Source: Pyrenochaeta sp. MPI-SDFR-AT-0127 (Eukaryota > Ascomycota > Dothideomycetes > Pleosporales > Cucurbitariaceae). From it: a DNA stretch of 64,000 nt. Positions 10,811 to 21,702 of the stretch are shown here, piece by piece. The notes under the pieces were generated by a model. That model saw nothing but the letters and a program-made list of their open reading frames with translations, was not told where the DNA came from and ran no database searches. Numbering within the stretch: the first letter of the stretch is position 1; each line of letters opens with the position of its first letter. The stretch covers positions 1-64,000 of the forward strand of contig JAGTJM010000061.1 in NCBI GenBank assembly GCA_020747015.1, given 5' to 3'. The position numbers were made by a program, and so were the translations under genes.

Positions 10811-11674
10811 ATGGCCACCCAACCCCAAGGCGACCTACTAGTCCGCCACCCCAACGGCCAAACAAGCCACATCCTCCTCAATGACTTCACCGACCCCTGG
10901 AAAACCCCCGAAACCATATTCATCCAACATGGCTTCTGCCGCACAAACGCCCACTGGTACCACTGGGTCCCCGCCTTATCACAGCATTACCGTGTGGTCC
11001 GCCGCTCCCTCCGCGGCCACGGCCGCTCAAGCTATCCCAGCGACCCAAGCACATACGACTACAACCTCGACACCATCTTATCTGAGATACTCGATTGTTT
11101 TGACCAGCTTGGTCTAAGGAAAGTGCATTTTCTGGGGGAATCGACAAGTGGGATGTTGGGCGAAGCGTTGGCGGCACGGCACCCAGAGCGTATTCATACT
11201 CTGACTATTTGCTCGTCCCCAACACACTTGCCGCCTGCTGCGTGTGAATTTTTTGCTGTTGGGAGACGGGACTGGCCGACGGCGTGTCGGGAGCTGGGTT
11301 CAAGGGGATGGGCTGAGGCGCTCAGTCGTGCGCCCGGTACGCTTGCCTCCAGGGACGATGAGTACGTGAAGTGGTGGATCAAGGAAGTTGCTGTGTCGGA
11401 TGGTGAAGGGTTGGCAGGCTATACCGATTTTCTTTCTAGGCTGGACGGACGACCATTCTTGAAGGACATCAAGGTACCCACTTTGATTTTAGCGCCGAAG
11501 AACAGCGCTGTTATGAGCGTCCAGCAGATGGAGGAGGTAGCTGCGACGATACACGGCTCGAGGCTGGTGATTGTAGATGTGCCGGGCCATGAAATCTATG
11601 TAGTGGGTGCACAGCAGTGTCAAGAAGCTCTTCTTACATTCCTACACGATTTCAAAGTCAATAGTGTGGAATGA
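10811..11674 (+). CDS. Alpha/beta hydrolase with unusual catalytic elbow
   Basis: Single exon, 287 residues, ATG at 10811. Alpha/beta-hydrolase fold features are visible in order: oxyanion strand TIFIQHGFCRTNAHWYHWVP, then YRVVRRSLRGHGRSS (the usual R-G-x-G-x-S turn), nucleophile elbow VHFLGESTSGMLGE, and terminal VDVPGHEIYVV with the likely catalytic His. The elbow reads G-E-S-T-S rather than the usual G-x-S-x-G. After PTLILAP the usual aspartate position reads K-N-S, so the acid member of the triad is not where expected. Relatives include meta-cleavage-product hydrolases and 3-oxoadipate enol-lactonases. Ester or lactone hydrolysis in the aromatic cluster is a guess from position; it ends 52 bases before the convergent maleylacetate reductase stop. 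No signal peptide is seen. Confidence 0.88.
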   Translation: MATQPQGDLLVRHPNGQTSHILLNDFTDPWKTPETIFIQHGFCRTNAHWYHWVPALSQHYRVVRRSLRGHGRSSYPSDPSTYDYNLDTILSEILDCFDQLGLRKVHFLGESTSGMLGEALAARHPERIHTLTICSSPTHLPPAACEFFAVGRRDWPTACRELGSRGWAEALSRAPGTLASRDDEYVKWWIKEVAVSDGEGLAGYTDFLSRLDGRPFLKDIKVPTLILAPKNSAVMSVQQMEEVAATIHGSRLVIVDVPGHEIYVVGAQQCQEALLTFLHDFKVNSVE

Positions 11675-11725
11675 AAGTACCTGCACGAACGGTAGTTGGT
11701 AGCTAATTTAATTATATGAGATCAA

Positions 11726-12849
11726 CTACAAATCTGCCCTTGCATGTTCTCCAGCCCACGCCCGGCGGATGACTTCCCTAATCAAACCAAGTTCAACAGG
11801 ACGAGGGTTGCTATATGGATTCTTCGTCGCAAGTTCTGCCACCTTGTCAATGTCCTCTTCCTTCATGCCAAAGTCCTTGAGCGCTCTCTTGACACCTAGC
11901 TGGTCGAGGAACTTGTTCAGCGCGGATACGGCATCGTCTCCATACGCAGCAAACGCACCCGCCAACCTTTTGGCAGTATCCGGTGCAGCCGTGGCATTGT
12001 ATGCAAAGGTATGCGGCAACATGATTGTATGTGTTTCCGCATGAGGGAGATTTAGAGATCCGCCGAGCGTGTGACAGAGCTTGTGATGTAGGGACATATC
12101 AGTGCTCCCAAGGCACACTCCACAAAGCCATGCGCCGTATAGAACAAGTTCCCGCGAGGCTTTGTCCCCTGGCGATTCGATTACACCGGGAAGCCCATTT
12201 GCGAACGACTGAGCACCTTCTACAGCCAACAGAGAGATGATCGGGTTCGTGTTAGGAGCATACAAAGCTTCCACTACAATCGAGCGTTAGCCAAATTCAG
12301 AACAAGTTGGATTGGGGAGTTTTGCACACCTGCATGCGCCAACGCGTTCACTCCGCTCGTTGCGCTCAATGAGGGAGGGAGTGTGAGCGTGAGATTGACA
12401 TCATAGATCACGGTTGACGGAAGGATTTTAGGGTCTCTTCGAGTCAGCTTTTGCCCTTCGCTCTGCTCGCCCAAGATTGGAGTCATTTCTGAGCCAGCAT
12501 AGGTAGTCGGTATGCAAAGATGCGGCCAGCCAGTCCTGACTGACAAGGCCTTTCCTAGGCCAATGGTACTTCCGCCCCCAAGTGACACTACGCCGTCGAT
12601 TGAGCGATGCGTAGCAAACTGCAGAGCCTGTTCGGTGACTCGTATTGGCGTATGCATGGTCGCGCCAGTGAAGACCTGGGCATTCTCCAAAGTGGAAGCT
12701 AGACGACGAGCTTGTTCTGCTTGCTCTGGAGTGGATAGGACGAGCGGCGTTGTCACTTTGAGCCTCTCCAGCTCCGCAGGAACACGGTCAATGGTTCCGC
12801 TGCCAAAGATGACCCTCGAGGGGTTGCCATTGTACTCAAAGGCCTGCAT
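11726..12849 (-). CDS. Maleylacetate reductase (iron-containing alcohol dehydrogenase family)
   Basis: Exon 1 12849-12330, 56-base intron 12329-12274, exon 2 12273-11726; the join gives GVNALAHAVEALYAPNTNP and 355 residues, the normal family length. The nucleotide-binding part shows VVSLGGGSTIGLGKALSVRTG and the following PTTYAGSEMTPILG signature. The metal-site region contains HHKLCHTLGG and LPHAETHTIMLPH. Family knowledge: reduces maleylacetate to 3-oxoadipate with NAD(P)H, the step after hydroxyquinol ring cleavage, feeding the beta-ketoadipate route to succinate and acetyl-CoA. Maleylacetate reductases have lost strict iron dependence although they keep several of these histidines. Together with the intradiol dioxygenase it is the strongest evidence for hydroxyquinol metabolism here. 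It is convergent with the alpha/beta hydrolase, and its start is about 300 bases from the end of the regulator gene, which is read in the same direction. Confidence 0.93.
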
Positions 12850-13151
12850 TGCTGATTTCTATGCAAGGCTACTTTGTTTTCAAGCTGCTTTGATGCATTG
12901 CGGCAGCAGGCGATGCTTTCTTGTAGCTTGCATGGCGCAGAGAGTGAGTTGGACTTCCTCAAGTGGGGTAAGGGTCCGCCTGTATCATTTTGCGGGGTCG
13001 GCCCGCCGGCTACCTGTTCGGATCCAGTAGCGGCAATCAGTGATTGTTGTTTGACCATGGTGACATACAAGCAATGTAAGAACAATCTGCGCACTTGTGC
13101 TTGGAATGTGCAAGCCTTGCGCTGTGCCAGAGGGTTTCGAAAGCTTGTATA

Positions 13152-15888
13152 TCAACGATGAGACTCAAAGCGCTGCTGGTATATTTCCGAAAGCTTCTCA
13201 AGGATAAGTCCCATTTTCGGTGTCACTCCCCAAACCCATACCTGCACATACATTAGCTCAAGTCCGTCGGTCTCATCGGAAATGATCAGCACTAACATCA
13301 GACAGAAAATACGACCATGCATTGGCCAAAGAAGCTGCCAAAGACTTTGAGTCTTCGTGCTGAAATTCCATCTCGGCTAGATGCGACTTCACTTCAAGGA
13401 AAAGCTTTTCTTCTTCCGCATCTAGAGGGAATCGAGGCGCTTCGCACTCCACGGTATGTATCCATTTGGTGACGAAGAGTGCTAGCAATCATTTAGCTGA
13501 ATCGCCCACAAGAAATCCCGAGTTACTTACCGCTGTCCCAACCGGCAATTGCGTGCTCCACGCTCCAGTTAAGAGCCGCTGTTTTCCGCACTAGCATATG
13601 TCCAATCCGGATAACGGAAAGAAATCCTTCGCACGCACTTGCGGCTGCAGTGGTGAGGAACTGATTTCTTGTTTGTTCGGCTGAAGCATAAGCAGATACA
13701 GCGTCAAGAATGACGGCTGAGTCTGGGCTAAAAAGGGCCAAACGGTTGAAATTCTGCACAATCGCAAATTGCCTTGTGCTCGCGATTCGCAAGAGAGCTT
13801 GGCAGTTGAATAGTAGAGGCCCCTCTGGATTGTCCCAGGATATTTCCTGGTCCTCCTTGCCTCTCTGTAGCATTGCTTGTTGGCATCTTTCCAGCGTAGA
13901 ACTAGTCGTCGCCAGAAGAGCGAGACGCAAGGACTGGCGAGCTGGTAGGCTAAACGCATTACTACCAAGCACCTGTGAGTATTGAAAGCTAAGCCACATG
14001 TGGATGCATACAGTATGCATTATCACAAGCATGGTGAACGCGGGGACGTCGTACGGCTGCTTGCCCTTGTCGGATTCGTCGGACTCTCCGACTACGTCCG
14101 TCATGATCTCACGCACCGTCCTACAACGCGGCTTTGCCGCACGCCGTGCAAGCTCTCTCCACTCAGTCTCGGTTTCGGCATTCCAAAGCGTCTCTCCTTC
14201 GGGTGCCTCGAATTCAAGATCTGTGTTGTTGACAAACCCCGGCGTGACATCATATGTAGTAACGACCAAGTTGCTCATAATGTACATCGCGCAAAGCACT
14301 CTTCGCTTAGACTCCCTCATGATCCAATCTCTCCACGAAGGAGATTGGCCTAGGACGGTCATAGCCAAGTCCACTCGAATGTGGCGATATTCTAACGTGT
14401 AGTAACCCACTTCTAGGAATGCATCAGACATGCTCTTTGGGTCACCGCCGAAGAAAGCGTGTAGGCTCAGGAGAACCTTGGCCTGAGATAACCACAATGG
14501 ATTGCCGCTAGCGCCAGCATTTGGCGTCGGCGGAACTTGAACTTTAGAAACAATCTTAGTAGCTAGTTCGAACAGGCCTCGCGATCTTTTGCGGTCAAGG
14601 CGGTAGAGGGCTCCAATGCTGCTCATGGCTAGAATGAGAACACTTGGAGTCTCCAAGGGCGACAGGGAGGCCAGGTGGAGGAAGGGGAGATGCCGATGGA
14701 AGCAATCAATATAATTGTTGAGCAACCTCTGTATTTCCATTGCTGATGCAAGCTGTGGAAGTCCACCGTTATTGCCGAGCTGGTCTACAATTTTGTACTG
14801 GAGAGCTTCATACTCTGCTTGATTAAATTGCAAGCGAGGTAAAGACACTGAAGATTCCTGAAGAACCCTTGGAAGCTGCTCAAACATGCGTCGGCTATAT
14901 CCTAGCCCTTGGGTCGGCGTTGGCTTATCGTAAGGATAAGAAATATCCGATTCGTCTGTTGACAGGCGCCGTTGCAATGAAGACGATTGACCATTGGCCT
15001 CGGAAAGATTCGGACGAGGGAAGTTTGGAAGTAGCATCTCCATTGATGGGTCAAAATAGCTATCGATCATGAGGTCGCTGAACATATCCGCCTCCAGAGG
15101 GTGCGATGGTAGGTGGATCGTGAAATCGTTCGTGGATACGGATTGTCCAACTTGCACAGGCACCACGATGAAAGGATCCGCTGGGCTAAAGGATGCATGC
15201 TGAATCTTTTCTGGCGCTGGATCTTGTTGCATTGGCATCAATTCATGACCTATTCGTCCCTTTGTAGGAACTGGCGGAGCTCTTGCGACCGAGGGAGTCT
15301 GGATGTCATTGGTGACAGCATTTGCACAGCCCTCCAGGATTGTGTCCATTGAAAAGTCCACCGTATTTGTCACGGCCTCTACTGAAATTCCAGAATAGAG
15401 ATTGCTTTCAGGGGTGCAAATCTGCATGGGCATGCCCTTTGACGTCCCGTTCTGAAGCACTCCGCAATTATCTCGTTGGCTACCGGAACCGCCAGTCGAA
15501 CTAATATCATTTCTGGTGATCTGATGTCGTGGCTCGGCATTTAGGCCGTCTAAGGCGATGGCACTTCCGAACGAAGAAGCGCGGTTGGCAACGCGTTGGT
15601 CGGACTGAAACTCGTCTGCGTGGAGCGTCCTTTCGTGTCGTTTGACGAGATCCCTAGCGGCAGTATTTAGTAGCGTTAAGAAAGCCTCCTAGCGGGGTTG
15701 GAAGCAGCATACTTTCGAGCGTACATCTTATAACAGTAGCGGCAGCCAAAAGGGCGTTCTTGTCTGTGAGCTCTTTCATGGCGAGTGCAGTGTTCGCTTC
15801 GCTTGAACTTCTTGTCACAGATGCTGCACTTGTGAGCTTTCAGCCTATTCGGAGCATGGTGTATTGCCGAGTCTGAACTCAGAGCCAT
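13152..15888 (-). CDS. C2H2 zinc-finger transcription factor with fungal-specific regulator domain
   Basis: Four exons: 15888-15713, 15653-13531, 13481-13297 and 13241-13152; introns of 59, 49 and 55 bases; 857 residues. Two adjacent C2H2 fingers lie at residues about 16-70: CSICDKKFKRSEHCTRHERAH and, split by intron 1, CRYCYKMYARKDLVKRHERTLH. A long low-complexity region follows, then a fungal_trans (PF04082-like) middle region containing DCFHRHLPFLHLASLSPLETP from about residue 390. The short last exon gives the family ending VWVWGVTPKMGLILEKLSEIY, which supports the splice choice. ATG 15888 is the first ATG in the finger frame. Nuclear DNA-binding regulator; adjacency to maleylacetate reductase suggests it controls the aromatic cluster, as the pathway regulator does in yeast hydroxybenzoate clusters. 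Confidence 0.9.
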
Positions 15889-16650
15889 CTTCGCATAACA
15901 ATATTGCAAAAGTACGCTCAAAACGGCCGAGTGAGAACATCACGGTGTACCAGTGACGGCAGAATGGCGAGGCAATGTCAAACGGCACAATTGTTGCTGA
16001 AGGGTCGGTAAGGGTCGGAAGGCGAGAAAGTCAAGAGGCTGCAAGTGTGGGGGACGCGGAGATTCAGATGCGGGGAAGGAAACTTAAGGCAGATCTACTA
16101 CTGTCAAGGCTGACACGTGCTCTGCTTATGTAATCAGCCTTGTCAAACGAGTTCGGATAATTGGCCCAAAGGCTATCCAGTCTCCATCTGAACACTACCA
16201 AGTGCGGAGAAAAGCTCGGAAGTACAGGGGTCAGCCGTTCCGCTCAGTATTTCTTGTGCCACTCCACGGATGCTTTTACAATTTCGAGTGGTGACTGCAT
16301 AGATAATAAGTACATATTGCTTGACTATAGGGACATTTATCGAAGTCAAGCACCGACTTGATTCAAGAATAGATATAGCTACGGAATGTGCTGCATTTAG
16401 ATGCTGAGGCCAGATCCTAGTTCTAGTTAACCCCCAATACGGACTAGCCTCTTGGCAAATTTCCCCAAAAGGTCCTACCCCTTTCTCCATGGCTCAGCCC
16501 ATCACCTACAATCGGGTGTACTACACATGCAGCTACTCCTTCTTTCGGTCCGTATATTGCAAAAACGAACGAGCTGAGTCGACATTCGGCCAGGAAAGAA
16601 CCCGATTCGACGTCGCTTGAACTGTTGACAGCACTAGCAGCGCATTACAC
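15889..16650. other. Intergenic region, regulator to second P450
   Basis: Contains the regulator promoter and the P450 3' end. No coding region is supported. A CTAAAGG/AAGGGTCGG direct repeat near 15997-16020 is noted. Confidence 0.45.
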
Positions 16651-18400
16651 CTAAGTTGGAAGGGCCCGCTCCTTCAGCTTCACCATCATGTCTTCCTGTA
16701 GGAAGAACCATTGAGAGCGGGGCTTAAACGGCGTTTGCTTGTTGACAAATTCGGCGTCGAACTGGCGAGCAAATTGGCCTACAAACTTATGCAGCTCTAC
16801 CAGGGCCAGGTTTCGTCCGATACATGTCCTGGAGCCGTGGCCGAACTACTCAATTTTAGCGGACCGACCTTTCCTCCGCGGAGGTGGGAGCGCATCTTAC
16901 TGTAAGGTTGTACTTGTCCATTTCCCTGACTTGTTCTGCGGTAGAACCCTTCTCACAGACAAGCCATCGCTCCGGTCTCCACTCGTCGGCATCGTCTCCA
17001 AATACCTCCTTACAGCGGTTTTGTGACAAGGGACTCGTGCTTACGGTCGACCCTCCAGGAATGAAATGTCCAGCGATGATCACACCTTCCGGTGGTGTTT
17101 CCCTGGGAAGCTGCCACAAGATGCTTGGGTTTAACCGCGTAGCTTCTTTGACGCATGCATTTAAGAAAGGAATCTTCTCGGCTAAAAGATAATCGAGTTG
17201 CCCAGGTTTTGTGAGAGAACTCTGCAAATAGGCTTCATCCACCTCTCTTTGTACATGGGCATAGTCATGCGGACGTTTCAGCAGGTATCCAATGGTAACG
17301 GACATGCCTGCTGAAGTGGTGTCAGCGCCGGCTCCGATGAGATTGCCACCCTCGATCAGAATGCCTGGGAGTGGGACTTGTGATCCGTCGGGTTCCTTCA
17401 TCGATACGAAGATGTCCAGCATATCTCGCTTGCGTTCCTTCGGGTTCCCGGCATCTTCTTGGCCCAGCCGCTCAGTGACGACTTTGAAGAGCCAGCCAAA
17501 GAACTGGGCTTGACCTTTCAAACTTTTCGGCCCAAAATACTTGAGGAAAAAGCTTGAAAGAGGATTGTAGAACCAGGCCATTTGGCCCGGTATGAATCCC
17601 ATGCCGGCGTGCCAGTAGAAGAATCCCTGAATGGATCCAATAATGCCCTGTACGTCCTTACTTTGCTCAACAAAGCCAACTTCGGTCCCAAGGCCTAGCT
17701 TCGTCACGACATCGAATGCGAAAAACCCTGTCCATGTCTGCATGTTTACTGGAGTACCACTCTTTGCAAAGCTACGAAACTGATCCCAGACTCCGTCAGC
17801 CAATGCTTGAATTTGTGGCTCGAGATTTAAGATCGTGGACATGGTGAAGGCATTTGAGACACGCTTACGCAAGAAGGCATGCTCTCTTGTATCTGTTGAC
17901 GCAAAGAACTACGACAAGTAAGCGTAGCTTGCATGGAAGTCATGGTCCGAGACCTACCCCCTGTGCCGCTCCTGGCATATCCCACACATGATACCACGGC
18001 GTCTAATCAATATTTCAACAACGTCTAGACGTACAGTGCTTAGTTGAAATACCTTTTTCGTGCCAGTGGTATGGCCATAGAGCTTACCCATAGCTTGTTT
18101 ATCCACAAAGGCAACCTCATTAGGGGCAAGCCGTACGACAGGACCATATTTGCGGTGAAGCTCCAGAATATCATCATGCCACCCACCCAAGAAATATCGT
18201 CGCGTCCTCCAAAGCTCAGTGAATTTGGCGGCAAAAGGTCCAGGAACATTTCGAAGCGGATGATAGAATATGGAGTAAACCACCCAACATACAAAGTATG
18301 CGGCAAACGCAACTACAGCATGATAGACATGAAAGCTTCTGTAGATGCTGAGTATCAGTGGCTCCAATGACTCTTTGCCGATATGCATGGATTCAGACAT
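16651..18400 (-). CDS. Cytochrome P450, pisatin-demethylase-like
   Basis: Four exons: 18400-18053, 18002-17958 (a 45-base exon), 17908-16901 and 16845-16651; introns of 50, 49 and 55 bases; 531 residues. An N-terminal membrane anchor (AVVAFAAYFVCWVVYSIFYHPL) leads to NVPGPFAAKFT. The I-helix motif is AGADTTS at about residues 324-330, the K-helix region has KEATRLNPS, then EWRPERWL. The haem loop FGHGSRTCIGRNLALVE, ligand Cys475, begins the last exon exactly after the intron. This pattern is typical of the fungal group that includes pisatin demethylase (CYP57) and benzoate-type detoxifying P450s. It would be ER-bound. It lies just beyond the cluster regulator on the same strand; participation in aromatic detoxification is plausible but unproven. 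Confidence 0.92.
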
Positions 18401-19435
18401 GACTGAATAAATATGGTGATGTAAAGTGGCGTGGCTGCTGCATACCCAATTCCTATATATCTACATGACTACGCAATCCGAGCTTCCGCTATACTACGAT
18501 TCCAACTTCATACCAACATCAGACTCAAGGTAACCAATGCGAGGCCTCCATCACATCATACTCATTCCACGGTGCATTGCCATGTGGGGTTCGCGGGGTT
18601 AGATACGGAGAATGAGGGGAGCATGCAGGGATGGTGGCAGCGCTGGGGAAAATGCGGGGTAGCGCAGCGAGACACCACCAATGTTTGAGAGCGCAATTCA
18701 CAATAATCACATGTCAAGGCCTGTAATGTGTCTTTCCCAGATCCAAAGCCAAGGAAGTCGCGAATTAAATATATGATGGACTCAGGGCAATGATACGGCG
18801 GCACACATGCTTTAGTGTAGGGGTGTTGGAAACATTGCAATTCAAATACGGGAAAACCCATTTAGGGTCTAATTACAACGAAGCAGATACCACTTCATTA
18901 ACAGATAGCTTGACCTCCTTGTTCAGAATCCGAGCGTTTGCATGGCCAAAAGCTGACAGGTGAAATGCCTGGCTGTGCATCATATGAGTAGTTTACAATA
19001 CAATCATGTCTAGTCTCATCCGTCCTACTTCCGATTAGAAGCTGCTCTGATCAGAAGTACATATATGTATCTTCCAGGAAACGAGATCGCATAAACGTAC
19101 ACAGCATGCCAGCAATAGGGCGGGCAATAGCTTCAAATTCTCAAAGTTGGTTCTTGAAAATCAGATATAACACCTCTATCTATATAATTAATAACTTTTC
19201 CATAATACTAGTCGCAAGCTATAGCTTAACGTGACGCCCGCACCATATATGTCTCTTTATTATAGTGCGATGTTACAGAGGCGACATCTACGACTTGTTG
19301 CATGGGTACTCGATGTGGTTCCAACTTTTGTCCCGCTGTCACCTTGAGCCAATTGCCCCAAATCTCCGCCTGACCACACTTTGGAATCTGCACCATTCCT
19401 GGCAGTGACAGGATATCGCCTCTGTTGATCTGATT
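18401..19435. other. Intergenic, AT-rich, no gene seen
   Basis: About 1 kb upstream of the second P450. Only short unconserved frames; AT-rich stretches at 19160-19270. The P450 promoter should lie at its left end. Confidence 0.45.
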
Positions 19436-19863
19436 TCAGAGCTGTGGCCTTCCTCCAGAATTGGCAGCATCCGCAGGCCGGTCGAGGTCTCGATTGCCTT
19501 TAATGGCGAAGCGAGTAAGAATACTAACATCAAAGTGAGTCTGGAATCTGTGTGCAAAGAGAGCGCGCAGGGCATTGTGCTCAACATCAAGAGCCGAATC
19601 TACGTCGGTGTTAAGAAGTTTGTTTTGGTTAACTCAATACCCTTGTCAGTGCCAGAGGATGTTGCGGCGGTGGTGGCGCTAATCAGTCCCTCACAATTCA
19701 TGGTTATGGCACTCAGTGCGACGCCCAGTTCTGTAATGACTGGTTCCAGGATGATCCTGGATACATGTGTTAGCAGATGATGAAATGGAGCTTCGAGCAT
19801 GTGCACATACGCTTGTTTAATTTCATCAGCTGCCTGTTCCATACCCATGTCCACACCTGCCAT
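19436..19863 (-). CDS. Possible small hypothetical protein (110 residues)
   Basis: A model with three exons, 19863-19811, 19756-19641 and 19599-19436, gives 110 residues. The first intron has strong signals (GTATGTGC donor, CTAAC branch, CCAG acceptor, 54 bases). The second would be only 41 bases, which is short and weakens the model. The protein starts MAGVDMGMEQAADEIKQA and is acidic and helical in character, with ALDVEHNALRALFAHRFQTH near the end. No family recognised. It could be a fragment of a larger gene or a decayed one. No functional context beyond lying between a P450 and an esterase. Confidence 0.3.
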
Positions 19864-20213
19864 CGCGATCTCTTGCAAGCTTTGGGCAGCCGTTCAATTT
19901 CTACTATAAATAGAGCCTGTAAAAACTGTCAAAAGAATGTTGACAGAACAGATGACCGCAATTGGTGACTGAGATTTGAGAGCATGTTGAACGTGCGGTC
20001 TGTAGGAACTAACCTTCTAAGGAAACCCCCCTTTCAACACTGTTATTCCTCTGTATTTCTATCTAATACTAAAACCCCCTCATGGTAGGAGTCTTGGAGG
20101 GTAGATATAGTTGGAATTGGATAACACGAATCAATATCAGCTCTACCCTGCCTCTTATACTACTACATGCCCTCTGTTATATACATCCTCTTACACGCCG
20201 TAGGAGGGCCGTG
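19864..20213. other. Short intergenic stretch
   Basis: No gene seen. Holds the 3' side of the esterase gene. Confidence 0.4.
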
Positions 20214-21414
20214 TTATAGCTTTGCCTTGACCCAGTCCTGCACCACCTGCTGACTACCTGTCCCCGAGTCGCCCTTGTACCCGAGAATCCGCTCTACAAT
20301 CATTTCCTCATGGCATGCCTTTGGAGTGACGACTGTGTTTACGCGTCCACCGTTCCGTCCAAAGCCAATGGTGAACTTTGCTGCAAAAGCTTCGATGCCA
20401 TCTTTCAAAATCTCATTGTCACCGGCCCAGATCAGGACTTCTTCTACAATGTCGGCTACAGGCTCCCACCATTCAGGGGCAGCGAGAACCGGCTCGTTGT
20501 AAAAGTCGCCAGCGAAGGGCGAAGTGGAGCCTAAAAAGGCGGCGGACCAGCGGATCAGGGTCCGGGCATCAAACATGTCTCGTTCTGCATTTGTGATGAA
20601 AGCAGGTGTGTGAGTGTTTGTCAGGGAGGACCAGGGTGAGATGAGCAGGGCGGCGTGGATTTTGGACGGCAGTGTCAGGGCGTCGATAGCAGGGTGTTTA
20701 TGTGCAATGTGTGAAAGCAGGCCCAGGATTAGATTGCCGCCAGCGGAATCGCCGCCCAGGATCAGGTCGGATGGGCTGCGGCGCTCCGTCTCGACGAGGT
20801 AGCGGAGCAGCTCGACCGCCTGGCGTAGCTGTGCGGGATACTGGGCCTCGGGCGCAAGGTCGTAGGCAAGGAGCAGGGCAGACACGTCCGGGCCGAGGGA
20901 CTTTTGGAGGTCGTCGAGCCAGAGCATGTGGCCTGGGCCGCAGGGCATCACGTAGCCGCCGCCTGTTTGCACCATTCAGCTTGAGGCCATGCGTGAGAGA
21001 GAGAGAGAGAGAGGCCAACACACCATGAAAGTACACCAGGACCTTTGGTGCGCTCGGGCTCCCAAACCAATGCGCCTGTGCTCCGCTTGGAAGAGCAATG
21101 GTCTCGGGCGTGAAGCTGTGGTCTTTGGCGTACTGGAGGTAGTTTGGCGTGGTTGCGCCGTTCATGTAGCGATCGGCGGCGAGGTCGAGGTTGCCGAGCT
21201 GGGTGCGGAACATGGCGAAGACGACATCTTTGAAGTAGGTGTTGGAGCCATTGGAGCCCTTGAAGGGCGATGTGACGAGGCGGCCGGATGCCGAGCAGAC
21301 TGGGGCAACAGGTTAGGCGCGGAATGCGGGGAGGCGATGGGGGGTGGGTGTGTGTATACCAGCTTTGAGGACGGCCGAGGCGATGCCCAGCTTGCTGACG
21401 GTCAAGTCGGCCAT
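20214..21414 (-). CDS. HSL-family alpha/beta esterase/lipase
   Basis: Three exons: 21414-21360, 21299-21024 and 20962-20214; introns of 60 and 61 bases; 359 residues. The hormone-sensitive-lipase signature HGGGYV is at residues 110-115, split by the second intron, and the nucleophile elbow GDSAGG places Ser183. Asp292 (IWAGDNEILKD) and His328 (ACHEEM) complete the triad at the usual places. No secretion signal. These enzymes cleave short-chain or acetyl esters; fungal members often deacetylate secondary metabolites or sterols. The second intron holds a GA-repeat (20995-21013). The gene is divergent from a bZIP regulator with 288 bases between starts, so joint regulation is plausible. Confidence 0.9.
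20995..21013. repeat. GA dinucleotide microsatellite in intron
   Basis: Uninterrupted (GA)n inside the second intron of the esterase gene; on the coding strand it is a CT run that may act as a pyrimidine tract. Confidence 0.85.
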
Positions 21415-21702
21415 GGGGATGGAAGGGTGGGTGGAGTTAGATTGAGTGAGGCTGGGTCTGTGGATACCATGCGGTCCACGGTGCTCTTGACGGGCAAGCA
21501 AGCCATGGCCGTGGGCGCGACTCGAGCCTGTTCGGGGAGCGTTATCCCCCCCCAACACGCTCCGACCCGAGGCAGTCCCCGCATCGCTTCGCCGCCAAGG
21601 ACACGGAGGCTCGCGGATTTGCATGCAGTGCGAGCATCATGACTCGAGCGCTGATTTCTCTCCTGCTGGTATGAGTCGCAGCACGACGCGACCATAGTCA
21701 GC
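21415..21702. promoter_or_regulatory. Divergent promoter of esterase and bZIP genes
   Basis: 288 bases between the two start codons, GC-rich, with a C-run at 21547-21553. No TATA-like box is obvious. Position is the only evidence. Confidence 0.5.

Noticed and set aside
20989..21642. 217-codon rightward open frame over the esterase 5' region
   Set aside because: Antisense shadow of the esterase exons plus the GA-repeat intron; low-complexity start.
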